From: CBDHHC01 sp965263345
Lineage (GTDB): Bacteria > Pseudomonadota > Alphaproteobacteria > Rhizobiales > CBDHHC01
Assembly: GCA_965263345.1 (NCBI GenBank)
Contig: CBDHHC010000024.1
Coordinates: 1,212,055 to 1,276,054 of the forward strand
Direction of reading: 5' to 3'
Length of the DNA stretch: 64,000 bases
A program made the position numbers and the translations under genes. The notes below the pieces were generated by a model that saw only the letters and a program-made list of their open reading frames with translations, was not told the DNA's origin and made no database searches. Below are positions 55,890 through 64,000 of this stretch, piece after piece; the stretch's first letter is position 1, and each line of letters opens with the position of its first letter.

Positions 55890-57725
55890 ATGCTATTAAA
55901 CATTATCAGTCGAAAATTCTGGACGAACTTAATTTCAAGAAAATTCGAGCAAATAAAATCCGAAGATGCAGATTTATTTCTAAGAATCTTTAACGAATAT
56001 TTTTACAAGTTCAAATACCAATATCTACTGATATTTTTATTAATATTCATAGCTGGCGCCAGTGCAACAGCACCACTATGGATTATCAAAGATGTCGTAA
56101 ATGGCATATTTGTAAATAAAGAATCCCATCTGGTTTTACCATTATTTTTCCTCATCATCTTTATCTTTGTAGTTAAAGGTGCAAGCACATACTGGCAAAC
56201 AGTAATTTCTTCCAGAATTTCTAACGCAATGGTCGCAGACATACAAAATCGTTTGTTTAATCACATACTATCCCAAAAGGCATCCTTCATTTCACAATTG
56301 GGCACAGATGAGCTAATCGTCCGCTTTAATCAAGGCGCATTAGGGTTTCAATCCATACTCACAACAGTCTTAGTCAATGGGTCGAGAGATGCAGTAACAT
56401 TACTCTTCATTCTAGGAACCATGATCTACTGGGATGCATTCTTAACGATAGTCAGTTTCTTAGTCGTTCCGTTTGTCTTTTATGGGATCAATATTCTTCT
56501 CAAGAAGATAAAAAAAATAGCGAAAATGGAACTCACCGGTTTCACAGAACTTAACAAACATGTCCGAGAGACTGTTCAAGGAATTACGGTAATAAAATCC
56601 TTTAATTTGGAACAACCTCTAAAACATCAAACGACTGACGTGATCACAACCCTTCAAGATCGCAAAAACAAAATTGCCATGCTCCAAGCAGCTCCTGTCC
56701 CGCTGCTTGATACTCTGGGGGGCATTGCAATTGGATTTGCCATTCTGTATGCAGGTAGCTTAACTGTTGCAGGTACTTACAATTCTGAAAACTTTATTGG
56801 ATTCGCTCTAGCTTTAGTACTTGCTGCCGAACATGCGCGAAGACTAAGTCAATTACCAGTAAAGCTGAAGACAGCAATGGTAATGGTTGGAATTGTATTT
56901 GATACGCTAAATTCAGATGAACAGGAAAGTAGTAGCTCAACGATACTTTCCATACCAGAATACAACCATCAACAACTCAATGGCAGTTCAACTGGAAAAC
57001 CGCTCATTCAGTTTCAAGATCTAAAATTTTCATATGAAGGAAGTACACCAGTTTTGGATGGCTTCACACTAGATATTCATCATGGTGATATGGTTGCCCT
57101 CGTAGGTCCATCTGGAGCAGGAAAATCTACAATCCTGAAACTGCTTCTAAAGCTTTATGAACCTAGCTCAGGTGAAATTATTATTAATGGAAATAAACAA
57201 TCAGAGTTAGATTTATTATCCTTGAGAAACGCTATGTCATTTGTTGGACAAAGCAATTTCATTTTCACTGGCTCGATACGTGATAATCTGACACTCAAAA
57301 ATAATGACTATGAGCAAAGCACAATTGAAGAAGCCTGTAAAAAAGTAGGTCTTCATGAATTTATAAGTCAAATGCCTGAAGGATATAACACTGACGTCGG
57401 AGAGCTAGGCTCCATGATTTCCGGCGGACAGGCACAAAGATTGAATATGGCCCGAGCTATTATTAAAGATGCACCAATCCTATTGCTTGATGAAGTAACC
57501 TCAGCTCTGGATGCCGAAAATGAGCAACTCATTAAAAATTACGTTCAAAGCCAGATTGGTAAAAAAACAATAATCGTAATTGCGCATCGCTTATCAACCA
57601 TAATGGGAGCAACACAAATCGCCCTTATAAACAAAGGAAAAGTCGTAGATCAAGGGCCTCATGACCAGCTCATCCAATCCAATGATTATTACGAAAAAAT
57701 TGTATCCCTTCAGTTCACACAATAA
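55890..57725 (+). CDS. ABC exporter, MsbA-like half transporter
   Basis: A 611-residue fused permease-ATPase. Six membrane segments lie in the first ~340 residues. The ATPase domain has Walker A GPSGAGKST near residue 408, signature MISGGQAQRLNMARA near residue 510, Walker B PILLLDEVTSALD and a switch His in IAHRLSTI. Such proteins export lipids, polysaccharides or drugs. No gene next to it narrows the cargo. An AAAGAG-like site lies ~15 bases before the ATG. Confidence 0.93.
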   Translation: MLLNIISRKFWTNLISRKFEQIKSEDADLFLRIFNEYFYKFKYQYLLIFLLIFIAGASATAPLWIIKDVVNGIFVNKESHLVLPLFFLIIFIFVVKGASTYWQTVISSRISNAMVADIQNRLFNHILSQKASFISQLGTDELIVRFNQGALGFQSILTTVLVNGSRDAVTLLFILGTMIYWDAFLTIVSFLVVPFVFYGINILLKKIKKIAKMELTGFTELNKHVRETVQGITVIKSFNLEQPLKHQTTDVITTLQDRKNKIAMLQAAPVPLLDTLGGIAIGFAILYAGSLTVAGTYNSENFIGFALALVLAAEHARRLSQLPVKLKTAMVMVGIVFDTLNSDEQESSSSTILSIPEYNHQQLNGSSTGKPLIQFQDLKFSYEGSTPVLDGFTLDIHHGDMVALVGPSGAGKSTILKLLLKLYEPSSGEIIINGNKQSELDLLSLRNAMSFVGQSNFIFTGSIRDNLTLKNNDYEQSTIEEACKKVGLHEFISQMPEGYNTDVGELGSMISGGQAQRLNMARAIIKDAPILLLDEVTSALDAENEQLIKNYVQSQIGKKTIIVIAHRLSTIMGATQIALINKGKVVDQGPHDQLIQSNDYYEKIVSLQFTQ

Positions 57726-57849
57726 GTATTTAGAAAACATACAACAAAGATAACGTGGAAAATTTTGCTTGGGATTTTTTGACAAAATAATTCATAATAT
57801 GTCAAAAATTTATTTTACATACATAAAAAATCGTGTATTTAAAAAAATA

Positions 57850-58035
57850 CGCACGTGTCTCTGGCCCTGAGATTTCCTATATTTCAGATTAGGTTATGCA
57901 ACGGCGTGAACGTTTTTGGACCGGGGAGGTTCTTAGATTTTGCAAGGACAAATCTAGAACTCAAACCACCGAGATTTGAAAGGGTTTGCGTTATGAATCA
58001 TAACGTTGCAACGCTACCAGGGCCTGTTAGCCCTG
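57850..58035 (+). promoter_or_regulatory. structured leader RNA upstream of polyamine operon (speF-like candidate)
   Basis: Pairings seen: a bulged 11-base stem GTTCTTAGATTT (57929-57940) with AAATCTAGAAC (57950-57960); TGCAACG (57897-57903) with CGTTGCA (58004-58010); CGTTATG (57989-57995) with CATAACG (57999-58005), which shares bases with the former and covers an ATG; CAGGGC (58018-58023) with GCCCTG (58030-58035), or alternatively GGCCCTG (57863-57869) with CAGGGCC (58018-58024). Mutually exclusive stems are typical of a riboregulator. An alphaproteobacterial leader RNA called speF is known before ornithine decarboxylase genes; match is from memory and needs a covariance search. Confidence 0.55.
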
Positions 58036-58199
58036 TAGGTGTTCAAAGCATTTCTTGTGAGGATTTTGCTTTCACAAAAAGAAGTGCAAAACAGGCTTTA
58101 ACTCGTATTTTACATAACGAGTTCAATACCCCCTTATTGAGAAATAAGAGACCATATTTCACAGGGAACGATTACAACTATTCAGTTCCCTTTGCATGA
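57993..58199 (+). CDS. 68-residue ORF within the polyamine leader, possible leader peptide
   Basis: ATG 57993, preceded at 8 bases by AAAGGG, opens 68 codons ending at TGA 58197-58199. The product is MNHNVATLPGPVSPVGVQ..., then KRSAKQALTRIL, and its stop lies just past a GGGAAC/GTTCCC hairpin (58163-58191). The start is held in the CGTTATG/CATAACG hairpin of the leader. It could be a regulatory ORF in polyamine control, or only an accidental frame across structured RNA. No known family recognised. Confidence 0.35.
   Translation: MNHNVATLPGPVSPVGVQSISCEDFAFTKRSAKQALTRILHNEFNTPLLRNKRPYFTGNDYNYSVPFA
58163..58191 (+). promoter_or_regulatory. hairpin at end of the leader ORF
   Basis: AGGGAAC (58163-58169) and GTTCCCT (58185-58191) form a perfect 7-base stem with a 15-base loop, ending just before the leader ORF stop. 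Without T-run, it could be an attenuator or anti-attenuator element. Confidence 0.4.
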
Positions 58200-58468
58200 T
58201 TGCTATTGCATCAAACTGTTAACAGCAATTTTCGATGAATATGAGGAAATCAAATGCATTTCTGCGCAAATAGCATTGATACCTGTCTCTTCACAGCTTC
58301 TCTCTTTGCTAAGCATTGCAAAGAAAAAGATAAGAGGTACTGCATATCAATCAATAATCTGCTTTATCAAAAACTTGATGCAACAAACCACAACTTCAGC
58401 GTTAGTTATCAAAGGTACTGCGCCTTAAAATTGAATTTATCAAATTTAAACAGTAAGGAAACCATCAA

Positions 58469-58903
58469 ATGATACGCAGCCCAAAGACTGTTCCATGGGG
58501 GCAACATCTTGTTCTAGATATGAATGGGTGCAACAATGAGCGGTTAGCAAACAAAGAAAATATCATTAACTGGACCAAAGAATTAGTTGAAGCAATAGAT
58601 ATGGTTGCATACGGCGAACCAGTTATTGAACATTTTGCAACTCATTCACATGAAGCCGCAGGGTATACTCTGGTTCAGCTTATAGAAACCTCGGCGATAT
58701 CAGCACATTTTGCAGAAAATATCGGACAAGCATACATCGATATTTTTTCTTGCAAAAGTTTTGATAATAAAGTTGCAAGAAAAATATGTGAAAATTATTT
58801 TGAACCAGAAATAATAAAACAGAGCGTCCTGATGCGCGGTTTTTTTGAAGACAAACAAGAAAAATCATCTCAACCTGGAGAGAGCTGTGTTCAAGTGGCC
58901 TAG
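58469..58903 (+). CDS. SpeD (AdoMet decarboxylase) paralogue, possible amino acid decarboxylase
   Basis: A 144-residue relative of SpeD. Aligning its TSAISAHFAENIGQAYIDIF-SCK segment with the canonical gene's ESHISIHTWPERDFAAVDIF-MCG needs no gap. The cleavage Ser, the downstream catalytic His and the Cys are kept, while the Glu before Ser is Thr and the adjacent His is Ala. Bacterial SpeD homologues that became pyruvoyl-dependent ornithine or arginine decarboxylases are known, and this one sits before speE and a true speD. It may therefore make putrescine. Activity is inferred. An AAGGAAA site precedes the start. Confidence 0.75.
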   Translation: MIRSPKTVPWGQHLVLDMNGCNNERLANKENIINWTKELVEAIDMVAYGEPVIEHFATHSHEAAGYTLVQLIETSAISAHFAENIGQAYIDIFSCKSFDNKVARKICENYFEPEIIKQSVLMRGFFEDKQEKSSQPGESCVQVA

Positions 58904-59798
58904 TTTTATAGAAGATGTTTATCATTTTTATCCCTTTCCAGGCACCAAAGCTTTCCAGGGCTTTGAGGTGAATGATATCCTCTGTAAAGAGAAAAGCGAT
59001 TACCAGGATATTGCTATCTATACGAATGATGCGCTTGGAAAAGTTCTCGTTCTTGATGGGATAGTTCAAATAACAACAGCTGATGAATTTATCTATCAAG
59101 AAATGATGGCACATGTGCCATTATTTTCTCATAATAATCCAGAAAATATACTCATAATTGGTGGTGGGGACGGAGGAATCTTACGCGAGGTTTTAAGGCA
59201 TAACACGATCAAAAAAGCGGTAATGGTTGAAATTGATCAACGCGTTATTGATCTGTGCATCCAACATCTACCCGAAATAAATAACAGCGGCCAAGTATAC
59301 CAGGATTCTAGAGCTGAGCTTTTAGTTCAAGACGCTTCTGAATTTGTAAAAAATCCACCTCATAAATTTGATATTGTCATAATAGATTCAACTGATCCAG
59401 TAGGCCCAGGCGAGAAACTGTTTACCCAAGAGTTCTATACAAATCTGTCACAGAGTTTAAATAACAATGCATATATCTCAACCCAAGGTGGCGTGCCATT
59501 CTTCCAAAAAGGAGAAGTTGCAACGACATTAAGATCATTAGAACAAGTTGGATTAAAAACGGCATGCTATCTTGCTGCCATCCCAACATATTATGGGGGC
59601 TATATGACTTTGGGCTTTGGTTCAAATAAAACAAAAGCCCCAATAAAACCATCTCTAGAAGAGTTACAACAACGTTATAAAACAGCCAACTTTATAACAA
59701 AACATTATTCACCAGAAATGCACCTGGCATCATTCATACTACCAAACTGGGTTAATATTGATGCTTATCCAAATAAAGAAGCTAATAATAAATTATAA
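58887..59798 (+). CDS. speE: spermidine synthase
   Basis: A 303-residue aminopropyltransferase that joins putrescine with decarboxylated AdoMet. It has LVLDGIVQITTADEFIYQEMMAHVP, the nucleotide loop ILIIGGGDGGILREVLRH near residue 90, and IIDSTDPVGPGEKLFT with the catalytic Asp. Start chosen at GTG 58887, six bases after GGAG, which overlaps the previous gene by 17 bases; an ATG at 58845 would lie deeper inside. Operon with both SpeD genes. Confidence 0.95.
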   Translation: MFKWPSFIEDVYHFYPFPGTKAFQGFEVNDILCKEKSDYQDIAIYTNDALGKVLVLDGIVQITTADEFIYQEMMAHVPLFSHNNPENILIIGGGDGGILREVLRHNTIKKAVMVEIDQRVIDLCIQHLPEINNSGQVYQDSRAELLVQDASEFVKNPPHKFDIVIIDSTDPVGPGEKLFTQEFYTNLSQSLNNNAYISTQGGVPFFQKGEVATTLRSLEQVGLKTACYLAAIPTYYGGYMTLGFGSNKTKAPIKPSLEELQQRYKTANFITKHYSPEMHLASFILPNWVNIDAYPNKEANNKL

Positions 59799-59816
59799 TA
59801 TGGGAAAAAGTATACA

Positions 59817-60257
59817 ATGAACGAACATCAATCAGATTTTTTCTCAAGATGCCCTGTGACTGGAGAAGAATATGCTGGACGACATATCTTAGCAGACTTC
59901 TGGGGCGTTTCTAATTTGTCGAATGTTGAATTCATCAAGCAGTCAATAGAACAAAGTGCAAAAAGTGCGGAAGCAGATATATTATATTCCTATTACCATC
60001 CTTTTGGAGAAGGTTTGGGCGTGAGTGGAGTGACTGTTCTTGCTGAAAGCCATATCAGCATACATACATGGCCAGAGCGCGACTTCGCAGCAGTCGATAT
60101 CTTTATGTGCGGAAATTGTGATCCTGAGCAAGCTTTAGAACATTTAATTAACGTTTTTAAACCGGCTAAAATTGAGAAAAATGCTTACCGTAGAGGCATC
60201 ACAGAATTAGGGAAGTGTCTCGAAGAAAATAAAAACGAACCACGAGCCGTCATATAA
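59817..60257 (+). CDS. speD: S-adenosylmethionine decarboxylase proenzyme
   Basis: A 146-residue class 1-type SpeD. The active region SGVTVLAESHISIHTWPE has the Glu-Ser cleavage site that yields the pyruvoyl group, the catalytic His, and Cys in AAVDIFMCGNC. It makes decarboxylated AdoMet for speE. Starts 18 bases after the speE stop. Paired with the divergent SpeD paralogue two genes upstream, so the two cannot be simple duplicates in role. Confidence 0.95.
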   Translation: MNEHQSDFFSRCPVTGEEYAGRHILADFWGVSNLSNVEFIKQSIEQSAKSAEADILYSYYHPFGEGLGVSGVTVLAESHISIHTWPERDFAAVDIFMCGNCDPEQALEHLINVFKPAKIEKNAYRRGITELGKCLEENKNEPRAVI

Positions 60258-60284
60258 CCAGTTGCCCATTTTTAAAAACGTAAT

Positions 60285-60315
60285 GATTGCAGCTCCTGAA
60301 TATGAAACTGCAATC
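60285..60315 (+). terminator. hairpin after speD
   Basis: GATTGCAG (60285-60292) and CTGCAATC (60308-60315) form a perfect 8-base stem with a 15-base loop, 28 bases after the speD stop. Little T-richness follows; weak terminator or Rho-related. Confidence 0.4.
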
Positions 60316-60346
60316 TAATGAGGATGAATTCACTTTATTTCAGTGC

Positions 60347-61501
60347 TTATTGTGATTTCTTTTGCCACTCTAAAAACTTCTGAAATAAGAGCTCTCTCTG
60401 CTTTGGAGAGAATTCCCGGCCTTGACCACCAGCGCTGGTCAAGAATTTTGAGAACTCTTGGGAAGCTTTTGAACTATACTGGTTCTTACCTTTTGAAATA
60501 AGCCAGCTTTCCGCAGCATTAAAGCGTTTCCAACCAGGAATTTTCGAATAAAGATTAACTTCTCGCCACTTTTTATGTCTAGGAGCTCTCCGGAACTCTT
60601 CAAAACGAGAAAAGAACTGATTGATAAAGTTTCTTACTTTTTGATATCTTGGATGGTCAACAGGCCAGTTATAGACAGCTAAGACAGCACTACTGGCAAT
60701 CGTAGATATATTCCCATCACCACTTACCAAACCAGGGTAATCACTAGCAGTAAACCTTGAAGGAAGATAAATGTCCGCAAGTTTTCCCTCAAAACCTATT
60801 GGAAGAAGATGAAGACCATCGCTTTGTTGTATTGAAGCAAAAGCTTTACTTGGCTTTCCAACCAGAAGCATATTTGCTGCAATTTCACCAGATTTAACTT
60901 TATTTAAACCTTTGTTTTGATCAACATAAATAGGCTTTACCTTAATGCCTAAACTCTCAAAAAGAATAGCACCAGTAATATCAGTAGCACTTCCTTTATT
61001 CCAGAAGTTTACGGTTTTTCCATCAAGCTGCCTGATATCTGTAATCTCTTTTTTAGCAATAACATGCAATTCAGCATTATAAAGATTAGTGACATAATTT
61101 ACTCTTTTTCGAACATTGCTAAAAATTTGATTTCTCTCAATGTGATCAAGAATATCAGATTGCACAATTGCAAGATCAATACCCTTCAAATAAAGAAGGT
61201 CTTGTATATTGCCTACACCACCTTTACCAGCAATCGGAAGAACTCTTAACGAATATTTACTATTGTCATCTAGTACGGCAGCAAGGTCCGTAGCAATACG
61301 AATATATGTTCCTGCAATACCACCAGAGATAATGCCAACTGTACCATTATTTACTTTTTTCCGATAAAAATCAGCTTTTGAATTATTATCATATATTGCA
61401 TTACTCGAGCTCTGTGCGAAACTGTTACTGGTAAATACAAATGGAGAAGCCATTCCGTAAATACAAAACAGCGCTACACACCTGATAATTAAGTTTTGCA
61501 T
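60347..61501 (-). CDS. TAXI family TRAP transporter solute-binding protein
   Basis: A 384-residue periplasmic protein. Signal peptide (LIIRCVALFCIYGMASPFVF), then VGIISGGIAGTYIRIATDLAAVLD, the TAXI start, with IAGKGGVGNIQDLLYLKGIDLAIVQSD. Binds a small organic ligand for a TRAP uptake system. No DctQ/DctM-type membrane subunit is next to it, so the partner is elsewhere or it serves a sensor. Upstream on the same strand sits a DctD/DctB-like pair that could regulate it. Confidence 0.9.
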   Translation of the reverse strand: MQNLIIRCVALFCIYGMASPFVFTSNSFAQSSSNAIYDNNSKADFYRKKVNNGTVGIISGGIAGTYIRIATDLAAVLDDNSKYSLRVLPIAGKGGVGNIQDLLYLKGIDLAIVQSDILDHIERNQIFSNVRKRVNYVTNLYNAELHVIAKKEITDIRQLDGKTVNFWNKGSATDITGAILFESLGIKVKPIYVDQNKGLNKVKSGEIAANMLLVGKPSKAFASIQQSDGLHLLPIGFEGKLADIYLPSRFTASDYPGLVSGDGNISTIASSAVLAVYNWPVDHPRYQKVRNFINQFFSRFEEFRRAPRHKKWREVNLYSKIPGWKRFNAAESWLISKGKNQYSSKASQEFSKFLTSAGGQGREFSPKQRELLFQKFLEWQKKSQ

Positions 61502-61869
61502 AAATACGATCCCTTACTATTTTTACTCATTAAGAATATTGAAAACAACGAAGAGAAAATGAAACGAAAACCGTCACCCCTCCACGTGATCTTTGCATGT
61601 AACTAATTCTTATTGCTTCCTCCCGATCCCACCGTAATTATTTTTTTTATGACATTTTCAACACATCACGATGAGTAATGAGATCGACTTAAAACAAGAA
61701 ATTCAAACTATATAACTTTTAATTTTTAATATATTTGAGTTATGAGTCGCTACCTTTTCAGCAAATATAATATTGAAAGAAAATAAACAAATTTACATAT
61801 TTTTTCAATTACTTATAGAAGAAAGATTAGAAAATAATTTGCAGATTTAGCAAGCATCCGCCAAATCAA
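61502..61869. other. 368-base intergenic region between dctD-like and TAXI genes
   Basis: Both neighbours are on the minus strand. I looked for a sigma-54 promoter; the only near match is too short by one base between its halves (see rejected). No RNA fold seen. Confidence 0.4.
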
Positions 61870-63240
61870 TCATCCGCTGAGCGAGTCTTCGCCAGCAAGG
61901 GTTTTTTTGGCTTTTCGTAAACCATACTTTGCAATTTTTTCGTTTAATGTCCGCCGTGAGATTTTTAAAATTTCTGCAGCCTTAGCTGTATTAAAAGATG
62001 TATCGTCAAGTGCCTTACTGATTTCAGCAGCTTCAAAATGAGCAATCCTATCTGTAAGAGAGTCATGCGAAGACAAGTGCGGAAGGTCACTAGGACCAGC
62101 TGTTGGCATTTTCACAAGCCCCAATACAAAACGCTCTGCATAAGATTTTAACTCACGCACATTGCCAGGCCAATCATACTCTCGTAAATACCGAAAAACA
62201 GAATGTGGAATTTCTGATGACGACTTATTATACCTTTTCTCCGCTTCATCAACAAAAATACGAAAAAGTAATTCAACATCATCTCCACGATCTTTAAGCA
62301 TAGGTATCTGCAGTTCAGCAGTAGAGAGCCTGTAAAATAAATCTTTACGGAAATGTCCTTTTTCAGAATGTTCTTTTAAATCAACTTTCACTGCAGCGAT
62401 AAAACGAACATCAATTGGACGAGAAAAATTCTCACCCAAACGGTCAACAACTCTTTCTTGAATAACACGAAGCATTTTGGCCTGAAGAAAAAGTGGCATG
62501 GACTCAATTTCATCTAAAAAAACCGTTCCCCCTTTTGCATACTCTAACTTGCCTGGTTTATCCCCCTGCGCACCAGTAAAAGCACCTTTGATATGTCCAA
62601 AGAGTTCACTTTCAAAAACTGTTTCAGGAATTGCCGCACAATTAATTGCAACAAAATTTCCAGAACTCCGACTTCCAAATTCGTGAAGAGCCCTCGCAAC
62701 CAATTCTTTACCTGTGCCAGTTTCCCCTCTAACAAGCACATCAACATCAATCGAAGCGATAGACTCAATTTTTGTCCTCAATTCCACCATCATCTGGCTA
62801 GCACCGATTAATTTATGAGTGATATCACCCGTCTTCCCAACAAGCTTTCTAAGACGGTGCAGCTCTCTTGTCATCTTGCCTTTTTCAACTGCTCTCGCAA
62901 TAACAGACGCAAGGTGGTCTGCATTATAGGGTTTCTCCAAAAAATCATACGCTCCCATTTGCATTGCCTTAACAGCCAATGCAACATCTCCATGACCAGT
63001 TAATACAATAACAGGAATTTCAGGATAATAGCGTGTAATGTGATCTAATAACATCATACCATCTTTGCCTGGCATGCGTATGTCAGTTAAGATAGCATCA
63101 GGTGTAAATGATTGTAATATCTGTTCCGCTTTTATTGCTGAACTTGCAAGTTTAATCTCATATCCACAAACGGATAACCAATCTTCTGCTGCAGAAAGAA
63201 GATCTTTATCATCATCAACAACTATTATTGACCCATTCAT
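61870..63240 (-). CDS. sigma-54-dependent response regulator, DctD-like
   Basis: A 456-residue NtrC-family activator. The receiver has the acidic pair in VVDDDKDL, Asp in ILTDIRMPGKDG and Lys in YDFLEKPYN. The AAA+ domain has Walker A GETGTGKE, the sigma-54 contact GAFTGA in GHIKGAFTGAQ, and Walker B GGTVFLDEIES. The C-terminal Fis-type HTH is NTAKAAEILKISRRTLNEKIAKYGL. Its start overlaps the end of the kinase by 4 bases. Likely controls a C4-dicarboxylate or related TRAP system. Confidence 0.94.
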   Translation of the reverse strand: MNGSIIVVDDDKDLLSAAEDWLSVCGYEIKLASSAIKAEQILQSFTPDAILTDIRMPGKDGMMLLDHITRYYPEIPVIVLTGHGDVALAVKAMQMGAYDFLEKPYNADHLASVIARAVEKGKMTRELHRLRKLVGKTGDITHKLIGASQMMVELRTKIESIASIDVDVLVRGETGTGKELVARALHEFGSRSSGNFVAINCAAIPETVFESELFGHIKGAFTGAQGDKPGKLEYAKGGTVFLDEIESMPLFLQAKMLRVIQERVVDRLGENFSRPIDVRFIAAVKVDLKEHSEKGHFRKDLFYRLSTAELQIPMLKDRGDDVELLFRIFVDEAEKRYNKSSSEIPHSVFRYLREYDWPGNVRELKSYAERFVLGLVKMPTAGPSDLPHLSSHDSLTDRIAHFEAAEISKALDDTSFNTAKAAEILKISRRTLNEKIAKYGLRKAKKTLAGEDSLSG

Positions 63241-64000
63241 TGTGCAGCTCCTAGTATAAGATTATTATTCGTAATCTGTTCAGAAGGAAGAGAAACAATT
63301 GCTATTGTTCCTTTCGGATCATGTGGCTTTAATTTTAATTCGCCATTATATTCCTCTATTATTGCGGTAGAAATTGAGAGACCTAATCCTAAACTTCCAC
63401 CTGTTTTTTTCGTTGTAAAGAAAGGTTCCTTAAGACGCTCGATAAGATCAATATCAACCCCGGTACCATTATCTATGACATGTATCTCAACAGATTTCGG
63501 TGTTCGATTGATATCCACGGTCACAAAACCATCACAAACACCTTCAATAGCATCCAATGAATTTAAAAGAAGATTTAATATAACTTGTTCAATCCTAAGA
63601 GAATTTGCCATTATGATGACAATCTCTTCAGGGATCTCAAAATTGATTTCAACGCCTAAACTATTACTTCTAGGTGCTGCAATTTCTATGGCAGCCTGTA
63701 CAGTTTTTACAAGATTAACGCTTTCATATTCAGCTCTATCTTTTTTAGAAAATGTCTTGAGATGTTTAACTGTACGTTGCATACGCTTTACTAAGCTACG
63801 CGAGTTTTCTAAATTTGTCTCAATACGACTATTATTAGGAGTAAGATCATTTGCAATTTTTGCTTCGGCAGTTGCTAAGGTCGCGTCCATAGCAGAAAGA
63901 GGCTGACTGATTTCGTGCACGATTGCAGCAGACATTCTCCCTAAAGCAGCAAGTTTAGCAGATTGTATCAATCCCTCTTGAGCTTCAACCAATTCCTTTT
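63237..64000 (-). CDS. DctB-like sensor histidine kinase, partial
   Basis: The visible 254 codons are the kinase core; the sensor and membrane part run past the right edge. Phosphoacceptor His lies in AIVHEISQPLSAMD; N-box in LNLLLNSLDAIEG; G-boxes in DNGTGVD and GGSLGLGLS. The His box and tandem to a DctD-like regulator are typical of DctB. Overlap with the regulator is 4 bases. The signal cannot be judged without the missing part. Confidence 0.9.
   Translation of the reverse strand, partial: KELVEAQEGLIQSAKLAALGRMSAAIVHEISQPLSAMDATLATAEAKIANDLTPNNSRIETNLENSRSLVKRMQRTVKHLKTFSKKDRAEYESVNLVKTVQAAIEIAAPRSNSLGVEINFEIPEEIVIIMANSLRIEQVILNLLLNSLDAIEGVCDGFVTVDINRTPKSVEIHVIDNGTGVDIDLIERLKEPFFTTKKTGGSLGLGLSISTAIIEEYNGELKLKPHDPKGTIAIVSLPSEQITNNNLILGAAQ

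Noticed and set aside
58192..58472. Two overlapping reading frames of 72-78 codons between the leader and the SpeD paralogue
   Set aside because: They overlap each other, have no recognisable domain and weak ribosome sites; they are probably chance frames in leader sequence.
61849..61866. TGGC...TTGC on the minus strand, resembling a sigma-54 promoter for the TAXI gene
   Set aside because: The spacing between GG and GC is one base short of the strict 10, and it lies against the dctD-like stop far from the TAXI start.
1..64000. CRISPR arrays, tRNA/rRNA genes, insertion sequences or prophage genes
   Set aside because: No regular short repeats with spacers, no cloverleaf with CCA-like end, no transposase or integrase frame was seen.

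Overview
The window is AT-rich chromosomal DNA of an alphaproteobacterium. This is inferred from the RegB/RegA redox pair, the ferredoxin FdxA followed by a CarD-type regulator, a DUF952 gene fused in operon to pyrD, a DUF6460 gene, egtB-egtD, an intracellular PHB depolymerase and a DctB/DctD-like pair. I cannot name a genus. Genes are dense on both strands. I saw no rRNA, tRNA, CRISPR array, transposase or phage gene.

Region by region: 1-3.8 kb holds the end of creD, serA, a small broken membrane-protein gene, and an arsenic operon (arsR-arsC-aquaporin) behind a perfect inverted repeat. 3.8-8.9 kb holds a YgjP-like metallopeptidase, PHB depolymerase, a Sco1-like copper chaperone and the divergent regB/regA redox two-component genes. 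9-13.7 kb holds egtB-egtD with a DUF5996-like gene, then an ECF sigma/anti-sigma pair. 13.7-22 kb holds a stunted chemoreceptor-like protein, a VWA protein, DUF952-pyrD, a MATE exporter, an ADP-ribosylglycohydrolase, a degenerate PdeM-like phosphoesterase, a SIMPL-domain protein and DUF1801. 22-30.8 kb holds a crotonase, a caspase-like gene broken by four single-base indels, an amidase, a fasciclin protein, lepA, a membrane-anchored HExxH protein, fdxA and carD. 30.8-44.3 kb, almost all on the minus strand, holds a TNase-like protein, a glycosyltransferase, an RfaH/NusG paralogue, a large poly-HAMP chemoreceptor, a sigma/anti-sigma/subtilase locus (subtilase split by a frameshift) and an RND efflux pair.

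44.5-49.2 kb is the most unusual block. A globin, a one-heme Tll0287-like periplasmic protein, a membrane-anchored 11-heme cytochrome and a three-part fusion (NirB-like FAD reductase + [2Fe-2S] BFD domain + cytochrome-b-like membrane domain) lie together on one strand. Together they could form an electron path from NAD(P)H across the membrane to periplasmic hemes, with the globin pointing to nitric oxide or oxygen stress. That function is inference.

49.6-64 kb holds a second fasciclin protein, a photolyase operon, a DUF3179 protein, an MsbA-like ABC exporter, a polyamine operon (structured leader RNA, SpeD paralogue, speE, canonical speD), a TAXI binding protein and the DctD/DctB-like pair, the latter cut by the window edge. 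The polyamine leader has mutually exclusive pairings, and the first enzyme may be a SpeD descendant that makes putrescine rather than decarboxylating AdoMet. Three genes in the window are disrupted (1905-2111, 23325-24622, 36840-38460), so either recent gene decay or local sequence errors should be considered.
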